Shown: positions 9,393-21,949 of the stretch, piece by piece
How positions within the stretch are numbered: position 1 is the first letter of the stretch
Layout of the letters: each line of letters opens with the position of its first letter
Origin: Skeletonema tropicum
Lineage: Eukaryota; Bacillariophyta; Thalassiosirophyceae; Thalassiosirales; Thalassiosiraceae
Direction of reading: 5' to 3'
DNA: 64,000 bases
Assembly (NCBI GenBank): GCA_037178625.1
Contig: CM074129.1
Span: 4,215,963 to 4,279,962 of the forward strand
Notes under the pieces: model-generated
Database searches by the model: none
Told to the model about the DNA's origin: nothing
The model's input: only the letters and a program-made list of their open reading frames with translations
Program-made: the position numbers and the translations under genes

Positions 9393-12012
9393 TCAAATAT
9401 CGATTAGGTAGGCAAAGCGTCCAAGCCAAGACAGCATGCCTTTAATGCGTTTCTCTTTGTTGCCCCATCCTCCTCGGTACCGATGGAGCTTGAACATACT
9501 TGTTTTCGCTTCAGTACCTGACTTGTTTTTGAACAGCAACTTTCCATCTGCCCAAATGCCATCGAAAGCTTTGCCGTTTTTGGAAGTCAATTTCCCCTTG
9601 CCGTGAATAAAACTATCCTTGAACTCTCCAACGTAAACATCGCCGTCATTCCACTTCCAAACGCCATTGCCATGAGGCTTGTCGGCCAACCACTCTCCAT
9701 GATACTCACTGCCATCATTGAACTTCATTTCACCCTTGCCTTGCTTCCTACCATCTTTGAACTCTCCGTGAAAAACTTCGCCACCAGCCCAAGTATACTT
9801 GCCCAAACCGTGATAGGTTCCATCTTTGAACTCTCCATCGTAAACGTCGCCTTTTTTGGAAGTCAATTTACCCTCACCGTGCATGAAACCATCCTTGAAC
9901 TCTCCATCGTAAACATCGCCGTCATTCGACTTCAAAATGCTATTGCCATGTCGCTTGTCGGCGAACCACTCTCCATCGTACTCACTGCCGTCATAGTACT
10001 TCATTACACCCTTGCCATGCCTCTTGTTATGTTGGAACTCTCCATCGTATACATCGCCATTAGCCCGAGTATACTTGCCCTCTCCGTGCACGGTATCATC
10101 TCTGAACTCTCCATCGTAAAAATCGCCGTCATTCAACTTCAAAATGCCATTGCCATGTCGCAAATCGGCGAACCACTCCCCATCATACTCACTGCCGTCA
10201 TAGTACTTCATTACACCCTTGCCGTGCTTCTTACCATCTTTGAATTCTCCGTGAAAAACTTTGCCATTATTCCAAGTATACGTACCCTTTCCGTGATAGG
10301 TTCCATCCTTGAACTCTCCATTGTAGACGTCGCCTTTTTTTGAAGTAAATTTACCCTCACCGTGATAGGTTCCATCCTTGAACTCTCCATCGTAAACATC
10401 GCCGTCATTCGACTTCCAAACGCCCTTGCCATGTCCCTCGTCGGCGAACCACTCTCCATCATACTTACTGCCATCATAGTACTCCATTACACCCTTGCCG
10501 TGCTTCTTACTATCTTTGAATTCTCCGTGAAAAACTTCGCCATTACTCCAAGTATACGTCGTACCCAATCCATGATAGGTTCCATCTCTGAACTCTCCAT
10601 TGTAGACGTCGCCATTAGCCCGAGTATACGTACCCAATCCGTGATAGGTTCCATCCTTGAACTCTCCATCGTAAACATCGCCGTTTGAGTAAGTCAATTT
10701 GCCATTGTACATCAAACCATCCTTGAACGCTCCATCGTAAACATCGCCGTTATTCGACTTCAAAATGCCCTTGCCATGTCGCTTGTTGGCCAACCATTCT
10801 CCATCATACTCTCTGCCATCATTGAACTTCATTGCACCATTGCCATGCCTCTTGTTATGTTTGAACTCTCCATCGTATACATCGCCATTAGCCCGAGTAT
10901 ACTTGCCCTTTCCGTGCATGGTATTATCTCTAAACTCCCCATTGTAAACGTCGCCCTTTGAGTAAGTCAATTTGCCCTTGCCGTGCATCCTATCATCTCT
11001 GAACTCTCCATGGTAAACATCGCCGTCATTCAACTTCCAGATGCCCTTGCCATGTCGCTTATCGGCGAACCACTCTCCATCGTACTCACTGCCGTCATAA
11101 TACTTCATTAAACCCTTGCCATGCTTCTTACCGTCTTTGAACTCTCCATGAAAAACTTTGCCGTTAGTCCAAGTATACGCACCCTTTCCGTGATAGGTTC
11201 CATCTTTGAACTCTCCATTGTAAACGTCGCCGTTTGAGCGAGTCAATTTGCCCTTGTGCACGAAACCATCCTTGAACTCTCCATCGTAAACATCGCCGTT
11301 TGAGTAAGTCAATTTGCCCTTGTGCATGAAATCATCCTTGAACTCTCCATCGTAAATATCACTGCCATCCCACTTCAAAATGCCCTTGCCATGTCGCTTA
11401 TCGGCGAACCACTCTCCATCATACTCACTTCCGTCACTGTACTTCATTACACCCTTTCCGTGCTTCTCATCGTCTTTGAATTCTCCATCGTACTCACTGC
11501 CGTCATTGTTCTTCATTACACCCTTGCCGTGCTTCTCATCGTCTTTGAATTCTCCATCGTAAACGTTGCCATTAGTCCAAGTATACTTGCCCTTTCCGTG
11601 CATGGTATTATCTCTGAACTCCCCAACGTAAACATCGCCGTTATTCCGTTTACAAGTTCCATTTCCACTTTGCTTTCCTGCGTACCACTCTCCGTAAAAA
11701 ATATTATCATCTGGGTCAATCAATTTCCCCATCCCATGGGGCTTTATCGTCCAGCCAATCTCCGTCGTAAACCATCCCGTCATGCCACAGGTAAATTCCA
11801 TAGCCGCTCTTCAGACCTTCATCATCCACATCCCCCACGTAGTCTCCGCGGAGGTAGAAATCAACTATTGGAGCTTCCCGCGCCCGCGCGTGTGATGCCC
11901 CATTAGTTGACGGATCTACGTCCACGTAGAAGAGAAGGAGTGAAACGATACACCAAACTAGTATGATCATGCTCCCCTTGCTGTGTGCGATAGGAGGATG
12001 CGATAGAGACAT
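9393..12012 (-). CDS. MORN-repeat protein with N-terminal membrane anchor; apparent frameshift
   Basis: The main frame (11801-9393) holds about 31 MORN repeats of roughly 23 residues (YDGEFKDGxxHGKG), the motif of junctophilins, PIP5 kinases and cytoskeletal scaffolds that bind lipid or proteins. An upstream frame from the ATG at 12012 encodes a hydrophobic anchor (MIILVWCIVSLLLFYV) and two more MORNs, ending WHDGMVYDGDWLDDKA. It would join the main frame if one base of a CCCC run (plus-strand GGGG at 11738-11741) were absent. So the intended product is about 870 residues with a membrane or secretory N-terminus, and the window shows a +1 frameshift. Repeats form higher-order sets (YNGEF/FHGEF/YDGEW). 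The C-terminal roughly 45 residues are non-repetitive. Confidence 0.85.
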
Positions 12013-13655
12013 TTTGGACAAAGCGAGCTCCAGCAAATTTTCGTATGAGTTCTCTAGTAGCAATGCAGCAAAAAATAATATCGAATGTTCCCGCAAAACC
12101 GTTATAGTTTATAGTAGTGAAGGTTCTCAGGCAGCCAAATGACGTTCCTCTGCTGAACAGCTGTGATTTGAGTGAGCCTATGGTAAGTAATGCCGTAATG
12201 GCGTTCGATGTCTTGAGTTGACACATTGAGAATGTCCAATGTGGTGGAGCGGGGTTCCGACCACTTTCTGACAATACCGTCTCCCGCCAAAAAAACACGG
12301 ATACCATGGCTACCGTAGATCAATGTACATAACGCACGATGACACCTATCTCTATCTCTACTTACTGTAACTGTAACACTCTGAATCTCTCCGCTTTGGT
12401 ACTTATAGTAGTCATTTCCGTATGAGCAATGCGCATCGAGCAGAGTCGTTCGTCGCTCTAGGAGAATGTCTTGGGAAGAGAAGAAGTATGCATGATCGAC
12501 TTTATCTCCCTAATCAGTTAGCTAGGCCAACAAACATAATTGTAATTGAGTTTGTGAGAGCGATAACATAGTACTTGACCATTTAGTTTACCAAAAACTT
12601 GAAAACAGCAACCAATCATTGAAACAACAGCAGGTGGTTCATTTCCTCCTCGAGATGGATTCTTCAACCAAGATAAATTACTTGTTTATCCTCAGACCAA
12701 ATCTACCATTAAACATTTCTTACAGCTCGAAATCTCGCTAGCTTCGTTGAATCCAACTTGGAGGAACTCTGCTGAGCAATATTTCCCATGCTCATCAAAT
12801 CGTCATGCTCACGCAGCCGATAATGATTTTGCAGCTCATGCTGCTACCTCAAATGTAGCTCTCGCCGTAATTTCACCACAGTAGATCATCAATCAAAAAT
12901 GCTCAATAATCATGCCCACAATTATTGAACAAGCATGCCCTGTGCTTCTATGGTAAATAATGGAGTGGTAGTTTTCATTAGCGACCTAAGTCGACCATCC
13001 TTCAGATAAGCGACTTCACTACTTACTGAATCTGAATGATAAGCGATCTAACTTCTTGTTGCATGTGAATTGTTTCATGCCATACGTCAAAGCAGCATCG
13101 TCTTCAACTATTCAGAAGGAAACACACGAAAAGGCTATATCGATCGGAATTGACTCGGTGTAAAATCTGAAGACCTTTGGTCTTGTTTCCATTTCATACC
13201 TTGGCCACTTGATCATCATGATTCATGGAGACGCACGAGGGTCATGCCAAGAGGGGGGCTATTATTTAGGAAGTGATTCTTTGTCATTGAAAACAGCCAT
13301 CATTCAGAATGAGCGAGAATGCAGATTTAGGTTCTCTTGGTCACAAATGTTGAGCATACTCGTGCTATGTCCATTGCCATTCTCTCTATGCAGTCTTGGC
13401 GTACTGAGATGAGCAGTGAGATAAGTATTTGAGTTGAGCTGTTCTTGGTCAAGCAAGCTTGTATGTTGAGTGGTGAAGAAGCACGGTACGACAGATAGTA
13501 CAAAAGTCACTTCCTATGCAATGAAAACAAAGATTTTCAGCGCCGCCGTTCGTTTCACGTTTCACGTTCATAAAATCATTGGGCTGAATGATGATAATGA
13601 CAAACAATAACATTATCATCCAGTAGATGCACGCCAATATAGCCCTCCCGCCCCA
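12013..13655. other. Gene-free stretch
   Basis: About 1.6 kb with only short, unconvincing frames and AT-rich sequence. It contains the upstream regions of the divergently arranged MORN gene (minus) and GlcNAc-transferase gene (plus). I see no RNA gene or clear repeat. Confidence 0.5.
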
Positions 13656-15515
13656 ATGATGATGATGGAATCAACAACACCCCTAACATCCAACAGCAGC
13701 AGCGGTCGAAAAAAGCGTCGCTTCACCTCTCGCAAATACTCCTCTCAAACATCCGCCACTGCCAGCTCTGCCATCTATTCGTCCACAGTAGATGCTACCG
13801 CCGACATTCCTCTAACATCCACCAAACCCTTCCTCGTCTTGGTAACACTACTAGCATTAGCTCTAACAATTCAATTTGCAATTGTGTTCAGCTGGCATCA
13901 CAAGCGACATGATGTGCACGTGTTGGGGAAAACGAGTGGGGGGATTGTGGTGCCGCAATTGCCGCTGGATGAAAATGTTGGTGATTTAATTGATATGGAG
14001 CCCAATGGTAACAATAACAAAATCAATGGTGGTGGTGGTAGTGGTGAATTGTCACACCTAGAGCCGCACATTCCCTACATGCCACCAATTATGAACGTGC
14101 ACCGCATCCCCAACCCAGTCCAACTAATCGAAGAGACATTATCGGGACACAGACCAACCATTGCCGGCGTGACATTAATCCTCGCCGAGTTTCTGTCCGA
14201 ATTACACCGATCGAATGAATTATTGGCAATCAAGGCCAAGGCTACCGGAAAGATTACACGAGATGAAGTCCATGAGGCATTTGTACATTTGGCCGAACAG
14301 CATTTGTTACCACTCGAGGCACAATATGTCTATCAAAAACGACCCATGTTCCCCATTCGACACGATGATTCCATCTTTATTTCTCTGGCTAGTTTCCGTG
14401 ATCATTTGCTAAGTGACACACTCAAGGGGGCATTCGATCAAGCCAAACATCCCGAAAAATTATATGTCGGTGCCATTGTACAAAATTGCTTTGGATTGAA
14501 GCCCTACCCGGGAGAGGAGGGTGTTCAATGCCGTACAGGTGCGCAGGTGGTGGGCAAGGATAAACGTGGGAGGGATACCACCAAAGTAAGTGATGCACCA
14601 CCTGATCGGAATGGGATTGAGGAATTTTGTAATTCCCCGCAGCATAAACAGTATTGTGACAATGGACAGGTGAGGGTGTTGTATTTACATGAGAATGAAT
14701 CATTAGGTCCGGCTATGGCACGGTATTATGCATCCAAGTTGTGGGGTGGAGAGACGTACTTTGCACAGACTGATTCACATTTGGAATTTTACAAAGATTG
14801 GGATGAATTGTATACCAATGAGCTCAAGGCTACCAAGGCTTATCCGAAGAGTGTGTTGAGTTCGTACCCACCCGGATTCAATGAGGAGAATGGTGGGATA
14901 TTGGAGAAGGCTACCAACGGAGCAAGATTGTGCACGTGTGAATTCAGCTCGAGTGATGTGGAAGCGAAAATTATACGGATTAATACCGGAGAGGGATATC
15001 ATGGAGGGGAAGAACATCCCACCCAAATCCCATTTATTGCAGCTGGATTCTTCTTTGCCTCGGCAGAATTTTTGGTGGATGTCCCGTTCGATCCGTACAT
15101 GCCGTGGTGTTTTATGGGGGAAGAGATCATGTTGTCCATGCGGGCGTGGACGAGTGGATGGACTATATATGCACCAAGAAAGAATTGGATTGCTCATCAG
15201 TATAGACCGGGTAGGATGGGATTGCCCAAGTTTTGGGGAAGTGTGGGTCGATTGTTTGGGAAGCCGGGACCTGGATTTAGTAACCAATTGCAGTTGAAGT
15301 TGATTAAGCGTGTCAAGTATTTAGTTGGGTACAAAGATTGTTGCACAAGAGAGAAGCTGAAAGAAGAGGGGAGTGAGCTGGTCCTGCACGAGGTAGATTA
15401 TTATGGGTTTGGTAATGTACGAACACGAGAAGAGTACTTGGAGTGGGCTCAGATAGATGTGGATAATAAGAAGTGTCGTCGTATCGAATGGTGTAATACG
15501 GGATCATTGGAGTAA
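13656..15515 (+). CDS. Type II membrane glycosyltransferase, GlcNAc-transferase family (PF11397-like)
   Basis: 619 residues from the first ATG (MMMMESTT) without introns. A cytosolic basic N-terminus (GRKKRRF) is followed by one helix at about residues 53-77 (FLVLVTLLALALTIQFAIVFSW), the layout of Golgi type II enzymes. The lumenal catalytic part opens with DDSIFISLASFRDHLLSDTL and LYVGAIVQNCFG. Then come GPAMARYYASKLWGGETYFAQTDSH, where QTDSH is the expected DxD-like metal-binding region, and PFIAAGFFFASAEFL with a W-rich end. These match the Skp1-type hydroxyproline GlcNAc transferase family of protists. The acceptor in diatoms is unknown; secretory location is inferred from the anchor. Confidence 0.88.
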   Translation: MMMMESTTPLTSNSSSGRKKRRFTSRKYSSQTSATASSAIYSSTVDATADIPLTSTKPFLVLVTLLALALTIQFAIVFSWHHKRHDVHVLGKTSGGIVVPQLPLDENVGDLIDMEPNGNNNKINGGGGSGELSHLEPHIPYMPPIMNVHRIPNPVQLIEETLSGHRPTIAGVTLILAEFLSELHRSNELLAIKAKATGKITRDEVHEAFVHLAEQHLLPLEAQYVYQKRPMFPIRHDDSIFISLASFRDHLLSDTLKGAFDQAKHPEKLYVGAIVQNCFGLKPYPGEEGVQCRTGAQVVGKDKRGRDTTKVSDAPPDRNGIEEFCNSPQHKQYCDNGQVRVLYLHENESLGPAMARYYASKLWGGETYFAQTDSHLEFYKDWDELYTNELKATKAYPKSVLSSYPPGFNEENGGILEKATNGARLCTCEFSSSDVEAKIIRINTGEGYHGGEEHPTQIPFIAAGFFFASAEFLVDVPFDPYMPWCFMGEEIMLSMRAWTSGWTIYAPRKNWIAHQYRPGRMGLPKFWGSVGRLFGKPGPGFSNQLQLKLIKRVKYLVGYKDCCTREKLKEEGSELVLHEVDYYGFGNVRTREEYLEWAQIDVDNKKCRRIEWCNTGSLE

Positions 15516-16486
15516 GTGAGTGGGCGACAACATCCAATGATTGACCTGTAATAATGAAAATAGACACTGATTAGAACGTCCTGGCAAAAACTGGATGCAA
15601 CTCTATGAACACTTCTATCTACATTTCCGTGATTCGTGATAGCTTCAACGTCTTCTGACAATTGCAGGAATTTATATACTTGGAGCTATGTAGGTCTTAG
15701 GTTATTTCTGTGCCACGGTAAACTTACTAACACTGGTATTGTAAACAGGAAAGGCATCTGTAGATGGTTGGGGCGACTGAGCGGAGAACTACTTCTTTGA
15801 GAGGTCCTTATACCATCTGTACTGTGAAGTAAATATGAAATATTGTCATCATTAAGTGACGACGCAGTTGTCGGGCCTTGTTGCTCTCGTAAAGTGCATG
15901 TATGACAGCTAATCTCGCTGAGCCGTTTCATGAGCAAACTATTCCCCCGAAAATTTATAGAATATAGGTGCTAGGATCAGGGCTTTTGATTCGTAAGGCG
16001 AGTCGCCTCAAAGTATGTAGTATGTTCATTTCATTCGTCCTCTTCGTCCTCATTTTCATTTCATTCGTCCTGTCTCTCTAGCTCGAGTTAACTCTAGCTC
16101 TAGTAAGTAGGAATTGATCAAGAAGTCGCGGAAGTAGCAAATAGCATTGATCTTCATTCGGCACATAATATAATCTTCGGCAATTCAGGATTCATGGTCT
16201 TTTTAATGAGGGATGAGGGCAGGGAGACCTCCCTCAGGTCCCGCTTGGCCTCCTTTAGAGCACTTTCATGCAATGAATATGTTCTAATCCTAATGATAGA
16301 GCATTGAAAGTGCTTTCCACTTGAGTATCAGCGAGAGGAGTAGAAATAAATAGGGGAATGCAGCATTATAATTATACTAGAGGTCTTACACTTACACCCA
16401 CCTTGGTTAATGGTCAAAGTTGCATTTTCATTTGTCAGACCTGATCTTCAAAATATCAATAATTCACTATGAATCTTGTACACCAT
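15516..16486. other. Intergenic stretch with small hairpin
   Basis: No gene supported. A short imperfect inverted repeat (AGCACTTTCA...CAATG and CATTGAAAGTGCT) lies at about 16258-16313, and CATTTCATTCGTCCT is repeated near 16029 and 16052. Confidence 0.5.
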
Positions 16487-17317
16487 TCAGTGCCATTTGC
16501 TTGGAGCATAGACAATAGGTGCAACACAATCAGTAATACCCCAGGTACGCGCACTTACGAGTGTAAAACTAAGCTTGGCCTCGACATCATCCGCTGCATG
16601 AGAAGTGGGCCTGACGTTCGGTGTCCCCTCCACCTCCAGTGTCACCGAAAAGATCCCAACGCCTCTATGAACATGCTGCTGGTGAGATTGTTCGAACACT
16701 TCTTGAACGCTTCCAACCCGAGTGAAGGATGCATCCTTTTCTTTTACTGCCCAGAAGCTTGGCTCAGGATCTCCACTCTGATGATGCAGCTTGGCCTCGA
16801 TTGCCACCAGATTACGATTAGGATCATCGATGAATCCTTCATCGGATACGTCCCATCCCGTACCGTTCGTCACATAAGTTTTGAACTTATCGATTGTTGA
16901 ATGTGGAAGATAAACATACACAAATGTCTTGCCATAGTCTTTTAACATTTGCTTGCCCTGCTGATGAACGAGTTTGGGTTTGAGATCAAAACAAACGTCA
17001 AATCCAATGTAATCAAGATTACATTTGTCGCCGCCGATGTCGTAGGTAAACTCCATATCGCCAGACCACTTCTGACCCCTGCCAGGATGAGCAAGGCTTA
17101 CGTTGAACCTCACTCTTGGATCGGGCCGTTGGTGGCCAAAGTGATCTTGCAGGTTATCGAACACATGACGGAGTGCCTTGGCTTCTTTCTCGGACACACA
17201 GTTGCCCCTCCACTGCACCATGTTGGCGTTGGAACTCCTGCCCATGTTGGGATCCTCCTCGTCTCCTATCCGTCCATTGTCAGCGGCAATGTCGTTGTCG
17301 TTGTCGTTGGGTGCCAT
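16487..17317 (-). CDS. Hypothetical soluble protein
   Basis: A 276-residue frame from ATG at 17317 (MAPNDNDNDIAADNG). The longer open frame upstream has no ATG. The N-terminus is Asp/Asn-rich and low-complexity. The rest looks globular: FTYDIGGDKCNLDYIGFDVCFDLKP, KTFVYVYLPHSTIDKFKTYV and EPSFWAVKEKDASF. No signal peptide, membrane helix or recognised domain. It could be a terminal exon of a larger gene, since GTAAGG-like splice sequence lies just upstream. Function unknown. Confidence 0.5.
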   Translation of the reverse strand: MAPNDNDNDIAADNGRIGDEEDPNMGRSSNANMVQWRGNCVSEKEAKALRHVFDNLQDHFGHQRPDPRVRFNVSLAHPGRGQKWSGDMEFTYDIGGDKCNLDYIGFDVCFDLKPKLVHQQGKQMLKDYGKTFVYVYLPHSTIDKFKTYVTNGTGWDVSDEGFIDDPNRNLVAIEAKLHHQSGDPEPSFWAVKEKDASFTRVGSVQEVFEQSHQQHVHRGVGIFSVTLEVEGTPNVRPTSHAADDVEAKLSFTLVSARTWGITDCVAPIVYAPSKWH

Positions 17318-18985
17318 CTTTGGCCAAGGTAAATACTCTGTGAGCAACAACGGTGCGATAGACACCTCCTTACCCTTACGTCTTCTCCATAGAACTTCTG
17401 AATGATGTTGATGTATGTAAGTACTCCACTCGGAATTTGAATCCTTATTTTCTTATTCCGCCGCTGGTAGGCGTATCGGGATAGTGGGCGCGCGGGCGTG
17501 CCCACAAGAGGAACTGGTTTGACAGGAAGCTTGAGGGGAGATTTTGGGTGATTTTGTGTCGATATTCGGGGATTTTGCCCGCATTTTAGCTCATTTTCAC
17601 CTGATTTTTTGCAGTTGTGGGCCCCACGTGGGCACCGCCCACAAGAGGGGTATGAAAAGCGCCCCTCCCATCCTCCCTGGTCAGCCACTGTCTACCATAG
17701 GTACCTACTTTAGATTCCTTCGGAACACCTACAATTTTTTGTGGGACTACGATTAACTTCAAATTCAAATGGCTACTTTTTTGTTTTTGTGGGAGTCAAC
17801 AAAAACAAAAGCTGTACAGCATATACTGCCCGCCCGGTACCCCCCGCCCGGCTTTGATGCTCATGCATCATAAACTCGGACAAGCAGAATATACGGAAGG
17901 AAACACAAGCTGCACTGCCCCTTGTGACTTGTGAATACAAACAAGAATCGAAAAGAACTGTTCTCATCGAACATCATTAAGGTTATCCTCTTTTAGACAT
18001 ATCTCTACATAGCTTCAAGTAGAGGTACTAATCTAAGTCCACAATCTGGCTGGAAGAAGTAAGTACGTAGAAGTAATAAGTAGGCATAGTACTTCTTCTT
18101 CTTCTTATATTGCAGAAGAAGTGTGGATTATTGTACCGTTTGAACAATGATTTTAATGTCAAAGTTAATTAACTCTCTCTCGCACAGGGCTGAATTTCGC
18201 TGATTCAAGTCGACCGGCCATAAGTAATTAACTTGCCAACATTAGCCCGATTTTAATGATTCCAATAGCAATAGCAATAGCAATAGCAGTATTATTCTCT
18301 CAGATGGGTGGTAGTGAAGAGTCTGCCTAACATTATGCTATGATTCCATTGCCAACAGTCAATAGAAAGGGTATTTCTTCTCATGGGTATCGGAATTTCA
18401 TGAAAATTGTTAAGTAAAAAACAACGGCTGCGTATGGTTTGTACGTAGGAAACTTGTAATAGCACCTTTTGGTACATGCGTAGATACTCGGAAACTATTG
18501 TACTTGGAATTTGTAGTTCGCTGCATGTTTACCGCGGTTTATAGACTATTGCATCATTGAACACTATCACACCAAAGTTTTGTACTTTCTATTTCCTTTT
18601 TACTAACAAATTTGGCCAATTTTGGTGGGATAGAGAACTGATTAGGGTGAGGTCAATATAGTGAGTATAAACTATAGATTAATTACTTTCTGACAAAAGA
18701 AGACATGCGGAATCGACTGCAATAGCGTGCGGTCGCTCAAATTGATCAGATAACATGAGCAAAGCAAAGCCTTCTTGTATTTGTGTGTAGCGCACATCCA
18801 CAGCGCATACCTATTTGTGCTACCAAAAGGGCGATTGACAATGCATTCTTCATACATAGCACTAGCACAAGTGCAAGACAGAACTGAACATAGGTGAAAG
18901 TGTTCTCTAGAGTGCAAATGTACTCTCTGATTTGGTGAACCCAGCAGCTTGGTGCCCCCAATACTCCGCAGTGTTTATAGCAAGT
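17318..18985. other. Gene-free stretch with simple repeats
   Basis: Contains two copies of GCCCACAAGAGG (about 17499 and 17637), a hairpin of CTTTTTTGTTTTTGT with its complement at 17772-17810, a CAATAG hexamer tandem at about 18260-18291, and an AT-rich tail. No gene or structured RNA is supported. Confidence 0.5.
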
Positions 18986-21949
18986 TTACCGTCTCGAGAC
19001 TGATAAGACTCCTTCTTCTTGCCTGAGTTGCACCATTAAATTTTCTAACTCGTCTAGATTCCCGAGCATTACCTCAAATCTGGCCAAACCTCGTCCATTC
19101 TTTATTTTCTTCAAGCTGACATTGCCAATGTTCATGCCAAGAGAAGTGATTGCTCTGCTCATGTCAGCCAAGACCCCAGGAGAATCGCTGCAAATTACTT
19201 GGAGTTGCACTGGTCTCAAAGTAACATTCTTCACGCTCTTATCCCAAGTAACGTCTACACAGAGAGCTTCATCTGACTCAGAGAGATATTTGCATCCTGT
19301 TCTGTGTACTTTTATTCCCTTGCCCTTGGATATAACTCCCTTAATGTTGTCACCACGTAGAGGCGAACAGTTCCTGCAAAAACTTAATAGAATATTTCGT
19401 TCTCGTCCGACAACGATACCATTTGAATTGTTTGAGGGTAAACCACTCGAAATGGATTGCGACTTGTTCAAAACTTGGCTATCTCGATCATTCCTCGTAG
19501 ACAGATCAGACCTATCATTACTTGCCGTAGCAATGGCCGCTGTTCCAAAAATTTCTGTCATGACATTCTTCAACGACAATTGACCGTAACCGAGCGCAGT
19601 AAACAAGTGGTTTTCATCTTGGAGCTTGAATGTCGTCAGCAGATGATCCAATTTTCTTTGGTACTCTTTCTTACCAGCATCATCGCCTCTGGAATACTTC
19701 TCGAGCCCTTCTTCAATCTGTTTCTTCCCGATAGCGGCGCTATTCTCTTTCTGATGACGCTTCAACCACGCTTTGATACGAGATTTTGCTTTTGACGTTC
19801 GAACGTGTCTGAGCCATTCTCTCTTTGGAGTCTGGGATTTTGATGTCATAACATGAACTACGTCTCCATTTTGGAGAAGATACCTTATCGACGCGATTCT
19901 TCCATTGACCTTGGCACCTGTGCAATGCGCTCCTAAATCTGAATGTACCTTGTAGGCAAAGTCTAAGACGGAACTCCCTCTTTGGATCAAAAAAGTTATG
20001 ACACAAATGAGACAATGTCAACAAAACAAATGAGTCATGCATTTGCGAGAAGAAAGACTCACCTTGCGAGGGGATAAAGCTCGCCAGTCGGACTAAATAC
20101 GAGCACCTCTTTCGCGAATAAGTCTTCCTTGACTGACTGCAACATCGCCTTCGGATCCGATTGTTGAACCACATCATCTACAAGTTGCCGAAGCCATGCA
20201 AATTGGTTCGAGTCTTTGCTATTACTGCTCCCTCCCCCTTGCCCTTGCTTGTAAACCCAGTGCGCAGCGATGCCCGACTCTGCGATATCATCCATTTCTT
20301 TGGTTCTTATTTGTATCTCTACCTTCTTCCCCCTCGGACCAATGACGGTCGTGTGCAATGATTGGTACCCATTTGGTTTTGGTAAAGCAATCAAATCCTT
20401 AATCCGCCCTGGTACTGGCTTAAAATTGGCGTGCAAAATCCCCAGCGCCTGATAGCAATCTGCCACATTGTCCAAAATGATACGAAATCCAATGACATCA
20501 TGAACATCATCAAATTCAATATCTTGACGCTTCATCTTGTTGTATATCGACCACAGACCTTTCGTACGGCCCTTGACCAAAAGAGAGGAATTAGTCCCCA
20601 ATCCCGCCTCTTTCATTAGCTTTTCCAAGATTACCACCACCTCTTCATCATACTGTTTCAGTTCCACTTCTGCAATCTTAATCTGCTCCTCCAAAGCCTG
20701 AAACTTGTTTGGCTTTAAATACCGGAAGCAAAGATCTTCCAATTCTGTCTTTACCGTGTATATCCCCAACCGATGAGCTAGTGGTGCATATATTTCCATT
20801 GTCTCACGAGCTATCCGTTGTTGTTTTTCTTTGGACATGTATTGTAGAGTGCGCATGTTGTGTAGACGATCTGCTAGTTTTACGAGGACCACTCGCTGTG
20901 TGGGAGAGAAGAGCAGAAAAAGTTGGAAATGAGTAAAGAACATTGATATCGGGATATATACATATGAGAGCCAAACAATTGTCAATAAGTACTACAGCAA
21001 AACAACAAAAAGGGGGACACACCAAAAAAAAACTCACAATATCCTTGCTCATGGCCAAAATCAACTTTCGATAATTCTCCGACTGCTGCTCCTCATACGA
21101 CGTAAACGCAATCCTAGCAATCTTCGTAACCCCATCCACACACTGCGATATCTCCCCCCCAAACATCTCTTCAATATCCCCCAGTGTCACATTCGTATCT
21201 TCGACTGTATCATGCAACAATGCAGTTAAGAGTGATGCCAAATCCAATTCCATATCGGCAATAATGTGTGCTACGCCTAGGGGATGAGTGATGTAGGGTT
21301 CTCCGGATTTTCGGCATTGGTGTTTGTGGGCTTCGCGGGCGATGTTGAATGCTTGACGTAGCATTGATATTGGCTGTGTATGATTATTGTTGTTGTTGGT
21401 GGTGGTGGTATGGTTGTAGGATAACATTACCGCTTCGGCATTGTATTTCCCAACTTTGTGTAAAAGTGATGTAAATAATGCTTCAATCTCATCGTCGTCG
21501 TCATCATCATCATCATCTACTATGCATGTCTCATGTTCTTCATGCCTCTCACTGCTCATGAAAGCAACGCCATTATTAGTAGCATATTGCTCCTCCATCT
21601 CAGCCACGGACGATTCTAGCGAATCTTCGTAACTGGATTTATTTCGTGTTCGATCCATCTCCAATATGTTCGACGAAAGGTACAGTACTTGCTGACCCTC
21701 CTTCCGCGATGGTGCAATTCTGAATCTATCATTATTACAATTTGATATTATTGAAGGCAACTGTTGTGATCGACGAGAAGGCAAAAAACCGAACGCTAAC
21801 GATGTCGATGGTGGTGGAGCAAATGCCCAAGATGTGCTTGTTGTTGCCAGTATGGCAGCTGTGACCCAGAGCGCAGTGCACCGCATCAGTATTATCAAGC
21901 AGTCCGTGGTGCAGCAGCTATTTCTTCTCATTGTTATTATTGCGTTCAT
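18986..21949 (-). CDS. RSH: Plastid-targeted bifunctional (p)ppGpp synthetase/hydrolase (RelA/SpoT homologue)
   Basis: Three exons, 21949-21038, 20895-20063 and 19979-18986, with GT-AG introns of 142 and 83 bp. They join in phase into 912 residues. The N-terminus is a signal peptide followed by TSWAFAPPPS, the diatom ASAFAP-type cleavage motif, so plastid import is expected. The HD hydrolase domain is intact (GEPYITHPLGVAHII, LLHDTVEDT). The synthetase domain follows (KGRTKGLWSIYNKMKR, PKPNGYQSLHTTVIGPRG, EIQIRT..MDDIAESGIAAHW), then TGS (GSSVLDFAYKVHSDLG) and a C-terminal ACT domain. All point to making and degrading the alarmone ppGpp in the plastid stress response. An Asp/acidic low-complexity insert lies between leader and HD domain. 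Confidence 0.93.

Noticed and set aside
9603..11906. Long plus-strand frames opposite the MORN gene
   Set aside because: They mirror the 69-bp MORN repeat on the antisense strand; products are repetitive and without known domains.
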